A stretch of DNA of 64,000 bases, from the NCBI GenBank assembly GCA_020631735.1, contig CM036179.1:20699063-20763062 (forward strand), in the 5' to 3' direction. Source of the stretch: Saccharum officinarum. Lineage: Eukaryota; Streptophyta; Magnoliopsida; Poales; Poaceae. Position numbers and translations under genes: made by a program. Position 1 is the first letter of the stretch. Every line of letters begins with the position of its first letter. Positions 39,927-51,716 of this stretch are shown here, in pieces. The notes below the pieces were generated by a model. The model ran no database searches. It was not told where the DNA came from and saw nothing but the letters and a program-made list of their open reading frames with translations.

Positions 39927-42900
39927 GAAATGATTGCATTTGTGGACGATGGCACTACTGTTCCTTGCGCCAAAAAAGAAAAAATCAAATGAAACCAAGC
40001 CAAAGATCCTATTCTATTTCTTTTTAGAAAAAAGAACGGGCATTGTGCCGATTGCAATGCGTATATATAAAAAGAATCACATTTTTTTTTATTTTGCTCC
40101 TGATTCGCATGCTCCGCGTACTTTATTACGAGCCCTTTGGAGAAGTGGAATTTAAACATAAAAAAGAAACTACGTAGAGAAGTGGATAAAAGGAATCTTC
40201 CTCGCAGAAGCTGTGAACATGCCCTGCCTGTTTCCAACACAACAGTCAACAGGCATGCATCCGTTCCTGCTTGAACGAACGAACGAACCGACAAGGTGCC
40301 TTCGCCGCACAAGCAAGCCCGTTGTCGTTTGACGAAAATGCTTGGCCCTATCCTTTGTCGTCGGGAGAGAAAATCAGATCTCAAACCAAGGCAAGGACGA
40401 AATCAAGGGGAGAAGCAGGAGCAGCAAGCCTTGGTTTGTTTGTTTGTTTCTCTGCCGATGCTGATTCGCATATGCCCGTCTCGCTGCATAGGCATTGCCG
40501 GCACGAGTTTGGAAAGTGGACAAAGGAATCTTCCTTGCAGTAGCAGTAGCAGTAGCAATCGGACATCGGATAGCCAGCCCCAGCAGCCCCACATGTGCTT
40601 GTTGCGCAAAGGAAAAAAGGGCTCCAACAGAGTGGGAACTCGGAAATGGACAGAAATGTGCGCCCAGGCTGTGCCACATGCTGATAATGCTGCGTCCTTC
40701 TTTGCTCCCCTTTCCCGACCGACCGATTGTACCGCTCCCCTCCGTTTCTTTAGGATTTATAACCAACTTTGTAGATCATTCACTAACATGTACTCTTTCA
40801 GCTCCGAATCGTAAGCTAAAAGGACTTACAATTTGAGATAGGTGGAGCAATCAAATTTTACACATATATGCTTGGCACATGAAATTATTTACACTAATCT
40901 TTTAATAGAACATTGGTTTTATAGTATTTTATGTCAGATTATACTCATTAGACATCTCCAAATTTCAATACATCTTAGAGAGTTGTTGGGTAAATTTCAA
41001 CTGGGAAGACAGATCGGGGCCTTCACAAACCTTCATGTGGTTCATCACACGCACAGGGGCTCGTGGGACCATACCTAGCCGCCTTCACCTCTAAGAGTAA
41101 CAAATGTTTCACAAAGTACATGATGAAACCCACAAGTGTTCAAGGATCTGGAGAGTTCTCTTGTGTTCACAAACTCCTAATTTCTCACCCTCTCAACTCA
41201 ACTCATAAGATCTCACTTAATTCTCACAAAGAGTAGGCAGAGCTAGAGAGACTTCTTCTTCAGTTATTATTCAATTATAGGCTTGGGGGCAGCAACAATC
41301 CTACAAATTTAAAGGAAGGGTGGGTATAAATACCATATACTCACAAACTAGTTGATCAAGACAAAAATCTAGAACTTTCGGAATTTAATAAACTAGACGT
41401 TGGAACTTACAAGGCTACATATTATTTTGTCCGGTCTAGAACTTCTGGACATGGAGTCAAACAAGAACTTCTAGACAGCAAAACATTTTTATAGACCCCA
41501 AATCATGTTGATTCAAGTGCTTGTGTGTCTCTCATGTTAACATGGGTTTCAGTTAGTTTGAGCACTTAAGACATGTCAAACCATTCATGTTACTTCCCTC
41601 TTAGTAGTACAACATACCTATACTCAAGATAAAAAGAGTATGCCTATTTCAACAGCTTGAGTATTTAGTATCTTCGTATGGCATATTTCTTCTTAATATA
41701 TCTTCACAAGGGTTTGCAATAATCTATATCTCATTCTTTTTAACCAACACAACATAATATTGAACTTGTATCTTGAACCATTTCAACACATGTGAGTTCA
41801 ATTCATGGCCAGCTTTCACTTCCACTTATGATACAACAATTATTTGGTCCTCCACAAAACATGACTCTTCATAGCTCGATTAGTTATCGGGCCATTGCAA
41901 GTGTTCTCTTCTTTCACTTAGACATGGATCATGGTACCTCTGTTTTCAAGCCGTCACTTGCCCTTCACCTTCCTTAGTACCTCCATACAATTTATGTGCT
42001 ACCTTCACCTTAATTATCAAATAGAATGTCTTGAATCAGCATTGAGCACTCAATGGAAATCTATTTATTCACTATTGTGATCCTTGCTTGAATGTCTTCT
42101 TTAATATAAATCTTGAGATCAGTCAAGTTTTAATGTTTTCTTTTCTTGAAATACGGTGACTTGATCAACTTTCTCCTTGAATATGAGCACCATCAATGTG
42201 ATCAAGTAACTAGTACGTGCCCTTTGAAGAATATGAAATTTGATATCATCATTCTTAATTTGATATGCTAGGCCCTTCATGTAAAACCAATCCATATGTG
42301 GTCTCATTATTTGTTCTTAAATAATGTTTGCCTTCTTCATCAATCATTAAATCCTAATTTTGACAATACACAACATGTACAAGCTTCATGTGTAAGATCA
42401 ACTGATATGCATCACACCATGTCTCTTTCTATACATTCTTCGCATATGCTTGTTATTTTTTTCACTTATTCAATTTTTATTCATTCTCCAATCTTGGTCA
42501 ATACCAATCAACTACCAATCTCTTCCTATTCATGCAAAACAAGCCACTACTAAGACCAAACCGTATTCATTTCATTTTTCTCTTTTTGTCTTATTAAATA
42601 TGCTCAATTCTTCATTTGAGATATGACATGAGTTTTGATATGATCTTTAGCAATGGCATCTATCCAAAGACTCATCAAACTAACGAAGCACACCGATGAC
42701 AATGTTGTGAGAAACCGACAACAGAAAAAAGCTACAAGCACCGCCCAAGGGGGTGGCGGTGTGGCGGCTTGTCGATGACGATGGACAAGCTCGCCCAAGC
42801 ACCGCCGTGAGATGCCCACCCCTGCGGCACACCGACGAGCGGTCTGTGATCTCTTGCCTCGCTGTCGAGCGGTGTCGCTATTGTATGGGTGGGGGATAAA

Positions 42901-43060
42901 GAAACCAACCATCATCTGTGTAATCAGCGGTATGATGTTTTAGAATACCCTTAAGGGCTTCCATAAAAATGTGGAGTTGGCACCCAACTCTCCCTTTTTT
43001 TTGTAGAATACACTTTATGACATCAACTTATTTGGCAAACAATGTTCAAGTAGAGTTGAA
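39927..43060. other. Long gene-poor stretch
   Basis: It is AT-rich except for modest GC-rich patches near 40300-40700 and 42700-42880, where frames are open on both strands. No domain or splice model is supported. The 41.0-42.6 kb part has repeated TAGAACTTC/GGAC words and looks like degraded retrotransposon LTR, but no matching end was found. Confidence 0.4.
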
Positions 43061-43144
43061 AAAAATAGGGCCGAGCAGTCACAAATATTCCCTTGGGCAG
43101 CCCTTTTCGAAGCCAAATCATCCTGACATTTAGCATCTTGTTTT

Positions 43145-43370
43145 GTGTAGTTGAGTGTTTTTTTTTTTGCCTGGGGTCTTGTCTTTTTTTTTTCCTCCTC
43201 GGTCACGTTGGTTGTAAGCTCCTTTGTATGTCGTTAGGATACAACTTTTTTTTGCCTCCTTGATAAACTATGTGCTCATTTTGTGTAGACGAATTAATTT
43301 ATTGCGTAGGGTCTTGTCTTTCTTTTCTTTGTCCTTGGCCACTTTGGTCGTAAGATCTTTCTTGTATCCT
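43145..43370 (+). repeat. Two-copy tandem repeat of T-rich sequence, period about 150 bp
   Basis: GGGGTCTTGTCTTTTTTTTT and TAGGGTCTTGTCTTTCTTTT are followed in both copies by (GG/GT)CAC-TT(G/T)GT-GTAAG. Confidence 0.6.
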
Positions 43371-43500
43371 ACATGATGTAAACTCTTGTATGTAAACTCT
43401 CTTTATACAAACATGTATCAGTTCCATGTAGGCGAGTTTCGTAGCCCACGGTTGGTAGAGAGCTACATATTACTAGGTGTGGCATATATAATAAGGTACG

Positions 43501-43624
43501 GCCTTGTTCGCTTGTCTTATAATTCGTACTTTTCAGCTTATTTTTCAGCCAGAACAGTATTTTTCTCTCACAATAAATCAGCGAATTGTACTTTCAGCTA
43601 TGCCTTTTCAGCGAAACGAACGGA
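43501..43624. mobile_element. MITE of the TTCGCTTGGCT family, copy 5
   Basis: It begins GCCTTGTTCGCTTGTCTTAT, contains CAGAACAGTATTTTTCTCTC and ends TTCAGCGAAACGAACGGAC. Confidence 0.78.
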
Positions 43625-43721
43625 CTCGTAATTTCGTAGGCCATGGTTAGTTGGGTAGAGAGTTCCACAGAGTTGTAGATACCCTAGGCCGGTAGGGTAA
43701 CGGTAACCAAAGAAGAAGGTA

Positions 43722-44153
43722 CTCCCTCTGTCCCTGAAAGCTTCAATTCCTGGAGCAAAAATTTGTCCACCAAAGAATCGATTCCTGGAGAGGAAGCGAT
43801 CCACCAGCGCCTTTAATACACCTCGTATTCCCATCGTAATTACTGCAGCATCCATCCCCTCCCGTCTCGCACTCACAAGTCGCTTTGACCGCACCTCCCT
43901 TCCGCCGCCCGCATGGAATTGTTTTTGGCGCGTAGGTGACGGCTTGATGGTTCGGTTGCCCGAGTTGCAGCCGGATGAGCAGGAGTAGTAAATGATAGGA
44001 GCTGGATGAGCAGTAAATGATGTGACTAGCTACAATGATTACTGTGCAACTTAATGGTGGAACTCAAATTAATTAAGGGTAATATGATTATTTGACAGCT
44101 ATACTAATCTGTCTGAAACTTAATAGGAATTGAAGCTTTCAGGACAGGAGGAG
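43722..44153. mobile_element. MITE with long TIRs and TA duplication, 432 bp
   Basis: CTCCCTCTGTCCCTGAAAGC at the left is mirrored by GCTTTCAGGACAGGAGGAG at the right, and the match continues into CTTCAATTCC. TA flanks both ends (43720-43721, 44154-44155). Related to 39623-39924. Confidence 0.8.
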
Positions 44154-44155
44154 TA

Positions 44156-44830
44156 CAGCCATATCCTGGAGGCGTGGGTGGGACCGCCGACCCAGCAGCT
44201 CGTCGACGACCGAGGTGGAGACTCTTCCAGTGGTCGTCGTCGGCCATCCGTCTCCAGCCCAATCCAGAAAACGAATCATCGTCCGCGTTCCCGTCCCGGC
44301 GTCCCGTACCGTACCGCGATGAAGAGCTCCGATCAAGCGGTCGCGCGAAGCCATTATCCCCGTTCACACGGCACCCTCTTTAATCCCTAGCCACGAATTT
44401 ACCGCCCCTTTTAACCTTTTCTTTTTTCTGATCGATTTGTAGAAATTTCGTGTGAACGGGGACGTGTATTACTGTAGACCAAACACGTTACACGTCGTGC
44501 TGAAGCAGCGACTTTGATTTTTTTCCCCTTTTCCTCTTTGGATAAAATGGCAGCATATTTACAGAGCAGAGTTTCTTCCTTCCTCGCTCAAACGGAAAAA
44601 ACATTAATTAATCTACAACAAAACACATATAAAAAAGAAGAAAAATACTAAAATTCTATTAACAAAATCCTCCGTCCGCAAGAGGATGAACCCCCAAAGT
44701 CAACAGCCTGCCTACCGAACAACGCTAACGGCGAGCGAACGAAACAAGGCGAAGCAACCAGTCGAGCTCTCCGGCCGGCGGCCGCAGACGAAACGGCGCA
44801 CGGAGGCCGGCTGCGGCCGCGGCCGGGAGG
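44156..44830. other. Mixed intergenic DNA
   Basis: GC-rich open frames at 44104-44390 occur in several registers on both strands and are not called. After 44400 the DNA is AT-rich and becomes the 3' flank/3' UTR of the small membrane-protein gene on the minus strand. Confidence 0.4.
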
Positions 44831-45427
44831 TCAGTAGGAGCAGGTGAACCGGTGCGCGGAGCGGTCGCGGAGCATGCCGCGGTAGAGCGCCTCCCGGTTG
44901 GCCGGCATCATGCGGTCGTCCGACCCCGCCGCGTCCCTGCAGGTGGCCGCCGACGACGACGTCGACGACGCGGCGGCGGCGGCGGGCGGGTGGCGGCGGG
45001 CGGGCGGTGCGCCCTCATTGTCGACGACGTCGGGCGCGAACCGCACCCGCCTCTCGCCCCTGCGTCTCCTCGCCTTCGCCTTGCCCCAGCGCGTCCGCCT
45101 CGCTGCATGCGCAGCAGCGAGCAAGGAACAGAGCTGTGAGAAACTGGGAATCCCGTCCGGCGAGAGCGAAACAAACCGCCGCCGAGGAGCGGCGGCAGAA
45201 GAAGAAGAAGAGGGACGGGTCTCGTACGTACCTGACGACGTGAGGCAGGGGCGCAGGGCGTGCTCCGGGGCGCCCTCCTCCAGCTCCGGCTCCGGCTCGG
45301 GCTCGGCGCCGTGGGAGAGGTGCGCGCGGCAGAGCGAGAAGATGACGAGGGAGCCGGAGAACGCGACGGCCGTAGCGGCGGCGAGCGCGAGGGAGCCTCC
45401 CATCGACGACGACGACGAGGGAGACAT
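44831..45427 (-). CDS. Small plant-specific single-pass membrane protein of unknown function, 155 aa
   Basis: Two exons (45427-45232 and 45102-44831) join across a 129-bp GT-AG intron (donor GTACGT, acceptor CATGCAG). The protein starts MSPSSSSSMGG, has one membrane helix at about 10-32 (SLALAAATAVAFSGSLVIF), a Glu/Pro-rich stretch, a basic 'RRRRGERRVRFAPDVVDNEG' motif, and a conserved tail 'MPANREALYRGMLRDR' ending in FTCSY. I remember this tail from an uncharacterised family across flowering plants (MPANR-ALY-G-LRDR). The intron length is a multiple of three, so an unspliced frame also stays open, but the splice sites and the jump from the acidic region to RRTRWGKAK support removal. The ATG at 45427 is preferred; the upstream frame lacks another ATG. 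Confidence 0.78.
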   Translation of the reverse strand: MSPSSSSSMGGSLALAAATAVAFSGSLVIFSLCRAHLSHGAEPEPEPELEEGAPEHALRPCLTSSGTYETRPSSSSSAAAPRRRFVSLSPDGIPSFSQLCSLLAAAHAARRTRWGKAKARRRRGERRVRFAPDVVDNEGAPPARRHPPAAAAASSTSSSAATCRDAAGSDDRMMPANREALYRGMLRDRSAHRFTCSY

Positions 45428-45825
45428 GGATGGTGTTTCCGCGGTCAAGCCTTCGCGGTAGGTGGTGGGGGTCTCCTCTCTTTGTCTAGGTGGGCGGGGC
45501 GGGCGGCGTGCTCTCGGCTTCCGCTTCCGCTTCCCTTCTCCTTGACGGCTGACTCGCTGCGCTGGTCCGCTTTGCTTTCTCGGGACGGCGCGGCGCGGTG
45601 CGTGTGCGGGAGCCTCGGCCGCCCGCGCGAGGGGTAATAAAGGCGCGCGCTGGCGCTGCCGTGCGGGCGGGAGGGCCGCCTGCGGCTGCGGTCCCGACTG
45701 GGTCCAAACTGATGTGATCTGCTTTTTCGAGCTGACGCCGACGGTTCATCCAGTCATTCTCTGGGACTTTCAAACAGAGCCCGCGGCGAGCTGGAGGTGG
45801 ACAATGGGGCCGGGTTAGTTGACAA
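45428..45825 (-). promoter_or_regulatory. GC-rich 5' flank of the small membrane-protein gene
   Basis: It is strongly GC-rich with CT runs next to the start codon. Read on the minus strand, CCTTTATTACC near 45632-45645 is the only TATA-like word, about 205 bp upstream of the ATG. Open frames through this region on both strands reflect composition. Confidence 0.4.
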
Positions 45826-46045
45826 AAAAAAAAAATTTTGTACTGTAGCACTTTTCGTTGTTATTTGGTAATTAGTGTCTAATCATGGTCTAATTAGGTT
45901 TAAAAGATTTGTCTCGTTCATTTCGTCTAAACTGTGTAATTAGTTTTATTTTTTATATATATTTAATGTTTCATGCATGTGTTTAAAGATTCGATGTGAC
46001 GAGAAATCTAAAAAATTTCGCAAAATTTTCTGGGAACTCACCGGG
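45826..46045. mobile_element. Tourist-like MITE, third copy of the 24561 family
   Basis: It contains CTGTAGCACTTTTCGTTGTT, AATCATGGTCTAATTAGG and AAAGATTCGATGTGACGAG. It ends AAATTTTCTGGGAACTCA-GGGGCC. It lies about 400 bp upstream of the small membrane-protein gene. Confidence 0.75.
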
Positions 46046-47163
46046 GCCTCGCGAACGGGCCTGGCTGGCGCCTGAGGTGCACGCGCCTCCTGCTTTGATG
46101 GCCATCACGGGCCCGGGTCGGCTGCGCCTGCGCGGTTTTGTTCTCAATTTGGGGCACGAGATAGGGGTGACAGTTTGTTTTGAACCTTTTTTTTTTTGCC
46201 TATTTACTGTTCCCTTGGGCTGTAAATATCAAGTAATTTCTACCATGTTTCAGGATTTTTTTTCCTTTCCACGCTCGTGATGCTAGACTTGACCGCTTTA
46301 ATTTGTCGATAAAAATGTGCCAACATGCACCTGCTTTTTCTATTTTGTCAAAAATATCGTTAATTCACGTTCACATCTATCTCTAGGCGTGAGAAAAATG
46401 GAATGATCCAACCGTACAGGTCTATAAATTAAATTTTCATTGACACATTAACAGGACGAACTACTTTTCAGACAATATTCTTTGGTTCTAAGAATACATT
46501 GACAGCATTCCCATTGTTGAATGAGTTAGTCATTTTTTGAGAGTTAACGTTTTACTCAAGGCAATAGGCTAGATCAACAATGGTCAATGGCAATATTTTT
46601 TAACACATCGGCACTAACAGTGTCCATTTTTACTTATATAGCAGAAATTATTACAAGCAGTTAGCCCTAGGAGGCCACCTACAGTGAAAAAAAACACACC
46701 ACAACAACTAAACTAGCCAGTCGGTCCGGTAAAAACGACAGGCATCATGCACCCATGCCGCCAAAAACTCTATGACAACACGTGCCCACTCCAACAAACA
46801 CTACAAAATTCCTGTGACAACTCCACGTACAGCTACTCCACACAGCAACCAACAACCAATCGTCTGATATGTACCGGACTAGCCACTTGGTCAATGACAA
46901 GGTCAGTAGTGTTGGTCAATGGCAAGAAAAATAGTGGAAATGGGGTGCTTGTAGCAAACAGAGGCAAAGGATATTGCATGCCATGCGGCATTTGCCCCCC
47001 TCCCCTATTTGTAAAACCCCTTTAACAATAATTAATGGTTATAAATTTTTTCACTCTTTATAGCTCTAATAATGCTTACCGTTATTGTCTCCCTCCCCTA
47101 GCCCAACTAGGATGCGAAGAGTGGAGGTGACAGACCCGGTATTGTTGAGCCAACCCCATATCT
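46046..47163. other. Intergenic DNA, nothing recognised
   Basis: Short frames only; AT-rich. Confidence 0.5.
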
Positions 47164-47305
47164 TAGATTTGGTATTTTGGTGGCATGAAGTGAAACGTAA
47201 AATGGGAACACCCCCCCCCCCCCCCCCCCTAGATTTGGTATTTTGGTGGCATGAAGTGAAACGTAAAATGGGAACACCCCCCCCCCCCCCCCCCCACCCC
47301 CCCCC
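47164..47305. repeat. Tandem duplication (period 66 bp) with two 19-C tracts
   Basis: TAGATTTGGTATTTTGGTGG starts at 47164 and 47230. Each unit ends GGGAACA(C) followed by 19 C (47211-47229; 47277-47295), and the second is followed by A and nine more C. On the minus strand this makes long G runs able to form G-quadruplexes. Confidence 0.92.
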
Positions 47306-48491
47306 TCCACCATATCTTAACAAGTAAAATAACTAAATTAGGTTCCCTTATATAATGACATATAATTTTTAATAATAAGAACTAAAATAGGTATTTAATC
47401 CTCTTAAGCATTCACACACTGTTACTCTAATTGAGAAGTTAGATGGGAATGATAATGGAGAAGGCATGTCGATACAGAAAAAGTAAAATTTAACAAGTGG
47501 CGAGAAGGACTTATTGGTTGACCGTTGTCAGACTAAAGGAACTCGTTGTGGCAACCGTCGTCTCATCACATCAACACTCGAGGTGTCACCTATATAGTAT
47601 AGGCTAACTGAAGGTCGATGCCAAAACTAGGTTCACTGAATTGTCACGTGGAAGACGAGTGGTCATGGTAGACTCAAGAGTCGGAATGTTGCAATGGAAA
47701 CACATAGGTAACTGAATGCTTGCACAGTGATTCTTATGGGTTAGTCAACAAATAAAAAACAACCAAAACTTGGTTAATTAGGCTTAGTGACTGATTACTG
47801 ATTAGGGACTCTTATTTTTGGAGGGCCCGGCTTGGTCACGCCAGTTGCACTGTCCAGTGTACGGCCTTATGTTGAGCCACTAGATAGGAAGAGCCATATA
47901 GGATTTTTGTCATGAAGATGTGTAGATGGAAGATGGTAGTGTAAGCCAATAAACGAAATTAAATTAAGGTCGTAGTGCTATGATACATCGATCAAATAAA
48001 ACTGTTGATTTTAATACGTAAGGAAAAACATCTGTGAAAAAAAAGATAATTTTCCTCTCGAACAAAAGGCTAGTAGTGTGCATACTTCCTGGAGAAAATA
48101 ATGTGCATTAAATATTTCGTGATTCTTGCTAGGTGAAACATATTCTGCCGATGGGGTCATTTGACGTTAACAATCCCTAGTGGGTACTGCATACCTGTCT
48201 GCCATCGCGTTTAGCGTAAAAAAAAAACCCGCAGCGGGTACAGCATCCAATCCACTATCACGGTCGCGTCTGCTGTATACGGCGGGATACAGCATGTACG
48301 CTAAACCAGGCGAGCCCACTGCACGCGCATGTGGAAGAGGTCTAGTTGCAGAACCAAATTAAATTTCAATTGTACCATTAAATTCGTTTCAATAAATACT
48401 TCAAAACAAGATGTCACATGGATATATTTAGATAAAGTGATAAGTGGGCCACACAGTGGATAGATGATGATATAGAGGATGGATAGATGTG
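47306..48491. other. Intergenic DNA up to the retrotransposon
   Basis: No gene is recognised. The last bases before the LTR are GGATGGATAGATGTG. Confidence 0.5.
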
Positions 48492-51400
48492 TGTGACACC
48501 CTAAATTTTTGTACTATTTAAAAATAGATAAATTTGATTTAATTATGTACTTGTTGTGCATTCAAATTTAGGGAATAATAATTTTTGGGAAATTAAAATC
48601 GATCATAAGGTTAGAAAATGTTCATGCATGCATGCTGTTGCACAAGTATTTTTGTGATGAGTGGTTTTGATAAATTTTTGAAAGGATTTGAAAATCATTT
48701 GGAAATGTGATTTGAAAAATTAAATTTGAAAAAGGAAAACAAATTCTTTTCCCTCCTTCACCCTTCCCCGCTTTCGGCCTGCTAGCCGTTTCCTCCTTGG
48801 CCCGTTCGCCCCGCCCCGCGCCCTTCTCTTGGGCCGGCCCAGCCAAGCTGCAACCGCTGCTGCCGCTCTCTCCCAGTCTCCCGCTGCGGCTGACCGCCCG
48901 GGCCCGCTTGTCGGCGCCTTCCTCAACCTCCAGTCGCCTCTGTTTTGGACGAAGCCGCAACCGCCGCGCCCACGATCTCCGCGCGTGGGAGCGTCTCTGC
49001 CCCCCGCGCCCGGCCTTCTTAAGGGGAGCGCGACCCCGCCTGCACCTTCCCTTCTCCAGTTTCTCCTCACTCGCACTCGCAAGGCAACAACCGCAGCATC
49101 GCACGAACACCGGAGCGCCGACCGCCCCACCGCGTCGGTCATCGTCCCCGGGCTGCCTCGACTCCGTTTATCCGCTCGGTGAGCTTCGCCTCGCTTCCCT
49201 CCTTCTCCCCATGCCTTCATTTTCCCGAATGGTGGCCTCTAGGGCCATGTCCGCGAGCTCCGACGAGCTTCTCGCCGCCGTCCATGGCGGGCGCCCCTCG
49301 GGCTTTTCCCCGGCCGCACTTGTGACGAAAACGGAATCCCTATCCCCTCCGCATTCTCCCCGTAGATTTTGTTTGGAGAATGGGACTCTGTAGCGCCCGA
49401 TTTCCCTGCTCCGATGAGCTCTCCACCGTCGGCCATGGTGGGCACGCCGCGCGGGCCATCCCGTGGCTGTGTTTTGTTCCGGGGCGAGTTCGCCGTCTCC
49501 CCCACATCGTCCCGGTGCCCTCACTTTTCGAAACCGTGGGCCGTAGGTCGAGTTCCAAGCGCACCGGCGAGCTTGCAGTCGTCGGCCATGGTGGCGCCGC
49601 CGTCTCCTCCCCTAAATCCGGCGGCCGGCCTCTCTCTTCTCCCCCCCTTTCTTTCTTAACCGTCCATCACTTGATCAACGGCCAGAAATGGCCAATACCC
49701 CTTCGCGGGTCTTTTTGCTAAAGAGACCCCCTACTTTCGTGAATTTGAACCCGCAGTCCTCGGCCATTTGAATAAATCCGAATTTTGATTTATTTTAAAT
49801 CCGAAAATAGTTTGATCTATTTACAGAATTGCCACTGCAGTAAAACGTGTATAAAATCGTCGTTTTAGCTCCGATTCGACCCGTTCAACTTGCGTTAGTT
49901 TTGTAATTTCGTAATCTACGCATTAGTGCTACTGATGGACCTGTTAGAAGCTTTTAAGTTTCTCGATTAAGACTAGTTTAGTAGCTAGTTTTGGAACCTT
50001 GCTTAGCGCGTAACTTTTGCGTTGTAGCTCCGTTTTTCGTGCAATTCGCGTCAATGTGATCGTAGCGAGACGTAGATGATTTTGGTAAACATTTTATTCA
50101 GATTTATTTATTGTTGGTGTACTGTTCTAATAGTAGCCATGTTTTGCTTGTATGTCTGCTCCGAATTGCGTGTTGTACTTCGTGTCGTTCGAGTTCAGAC
50201 GGTGAGGAGTACGTCGGAAATCCGGACGCGTGCGAGGAGCAGCAGGACCAGCAGCAGTTCGTGAACCAAGGCAAGTATAGCATGGGCCTACCTTGTTGTC
50301 CTATTCATTATATAACATACTCATTATGCATGTGTCTAATATTGCTCGACTATAAGGATTTCCTAGCAAATTGATGACTTGTACCTTGATTCCTATGAGG
50401 ATTATTTGCATATGGGTAGAATGCTAGTGCTCTAATTAAACATGATCTACACTATGACTAATGGAACCAACGGATAAACATGATGATAATGGTGGAACTA
50501 TAGGGTGATGGTGCAAATGATGTTGATCATGTTGCCCTAAACTCTCCGTAAGGACTTATCTGTAGGGCAAAAGCTGGGACTTACAGTGCAACCGTGGGAG
50601 TTAAATGGCTCTGACTTTAGCTCAGTAGTAGGATCTTTTCTAACTTGTTAGAGGTTACCCGAAAGGGCGCAAGAGGGGCTTGCCACGTTGGGTATAGAAC
50701 TGCCTCTGTTCAGATGTGTATAGCCTGCGGGAATTGTGCCATCGAAAGGGGGGTTCTCTATATCTGCCTGCCGAGGAAACCTAGCGGCCCTAACTTGTTA
50801 GAAGAGGCCTATGGAAGGCTTCATAGTGTACCCTGCCTGCTCACCTTGGAAGTGTTAGGGGGTCGACGGGCCCCGGGCATACGGGTAACACGACTCACGG
50901 GTAAAGATGCACAACCTCTGCAGAGTGCTAAAACTGTTATAACAGCCGTGCTCACGGACACGAGCGGCCCGGAAAACTCACAGAATAAATGGTTACTTGA
51001 TATGTGGATGAACTATGATGATGATGATGAGATCACACTGTTGCTTTCTCTTCTTAATTCTAGTAGTGGATCATGTGGGTTAAATGGGAGCTTGAGCATA
51101 ACTTAATAATGATTAATAATGAAATGTTGATCTACTAAAAGTGCTAACTGCAGTCAACCGTGTCTATCCTTTTTGAGCCTCATGAATCCTCATACTATAC
51201 TTGCGGAGTACAAATGTACTCACACTTGTTGCTATATTGTTTTTGGATAAAAATCCCGGATGGGTAACAGATGACAGTTTCTACGAGGACTTCCCGGAAG
51301 ATTTCTAGGTTTGGGTCAACCAGTCGTCCTTCCCTGTGGATCAGACACTACGCCTGAGAGTTGCTATTTACTTTTCCGCTTGTTATGTAAGAACTACGTG

Positions 51401-51528
51401 ATGTAATAACGTTATGTATGTACATGGTGATGATACTTTTGTTAATTTGTCAGCTTATGTGTGCGACTATTCCTGGGGCGCACATAAGATGTATGCACTC
51501 TATATTGTCCTTTAATTGGAGTGTGACA
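48492..51528 (+). repeat. 5' LTR, 3037 bp
   Basis: It runs from TGTGACACCC to GAGTGTGACA, with TG...CA ends. A GC-rich block (about 48770-49660) is followed by AT-rich sequence. Open frames inside it (for example 48622-49110 minus) occur in both LTRs only because the LTRs are copies. It should contain the promoter, but no TATA was assigned. Confidence 0.96.
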
Positions 51529-51531
51529 AAT

Positions 51532-51543
51532 TGGTATCAGAGC
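51532..51543 (+). other. Primer binding site
   Basis: TGGTATCAGAGC, three bases after the 5' LTR, is the standard sequence complementary to the 3' end of plant initiator methionine tRNA. Confidence 0.93.
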
Positions 51544-51716
51544 TGTGTCGACTGTAGGACGCAAACCTAGATAGAAATGGTCGTTTCTAGGAGTTTGACT
51601 TTATTTATTTACGTGCTACTATCTCCATCTTGATATTTTATTAAAATTTGATGCTCTATTTCTTATTCTATTGCATAAAATATTGACTCTGATAATATTT
51701 TATATCAAAACTATAG

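Noticed and set aside
40271..40836. Overlapping 90- to 172-codon frames on both strands
   Set aside because: No motif, no splice support, and all registers are open to a similar extent.
44898..45461. 187-codon plus-strand frame
   Set aside because: Antisense to the better-supported spliced minus-strand gene with the conserved MPANREALYRG tail.
47085..47327. Proline- or glycine-rich protein
   Set aside because: The residues come from the poly-C/poly-G tracts in a tandem duplication.
48622..49110. 162- to 198-codon frames in the LTRs on both strands
   Set aside because: They fall in the GC-rich LTR block, appear in both LTRs as copies, and overlap each other in several registers.
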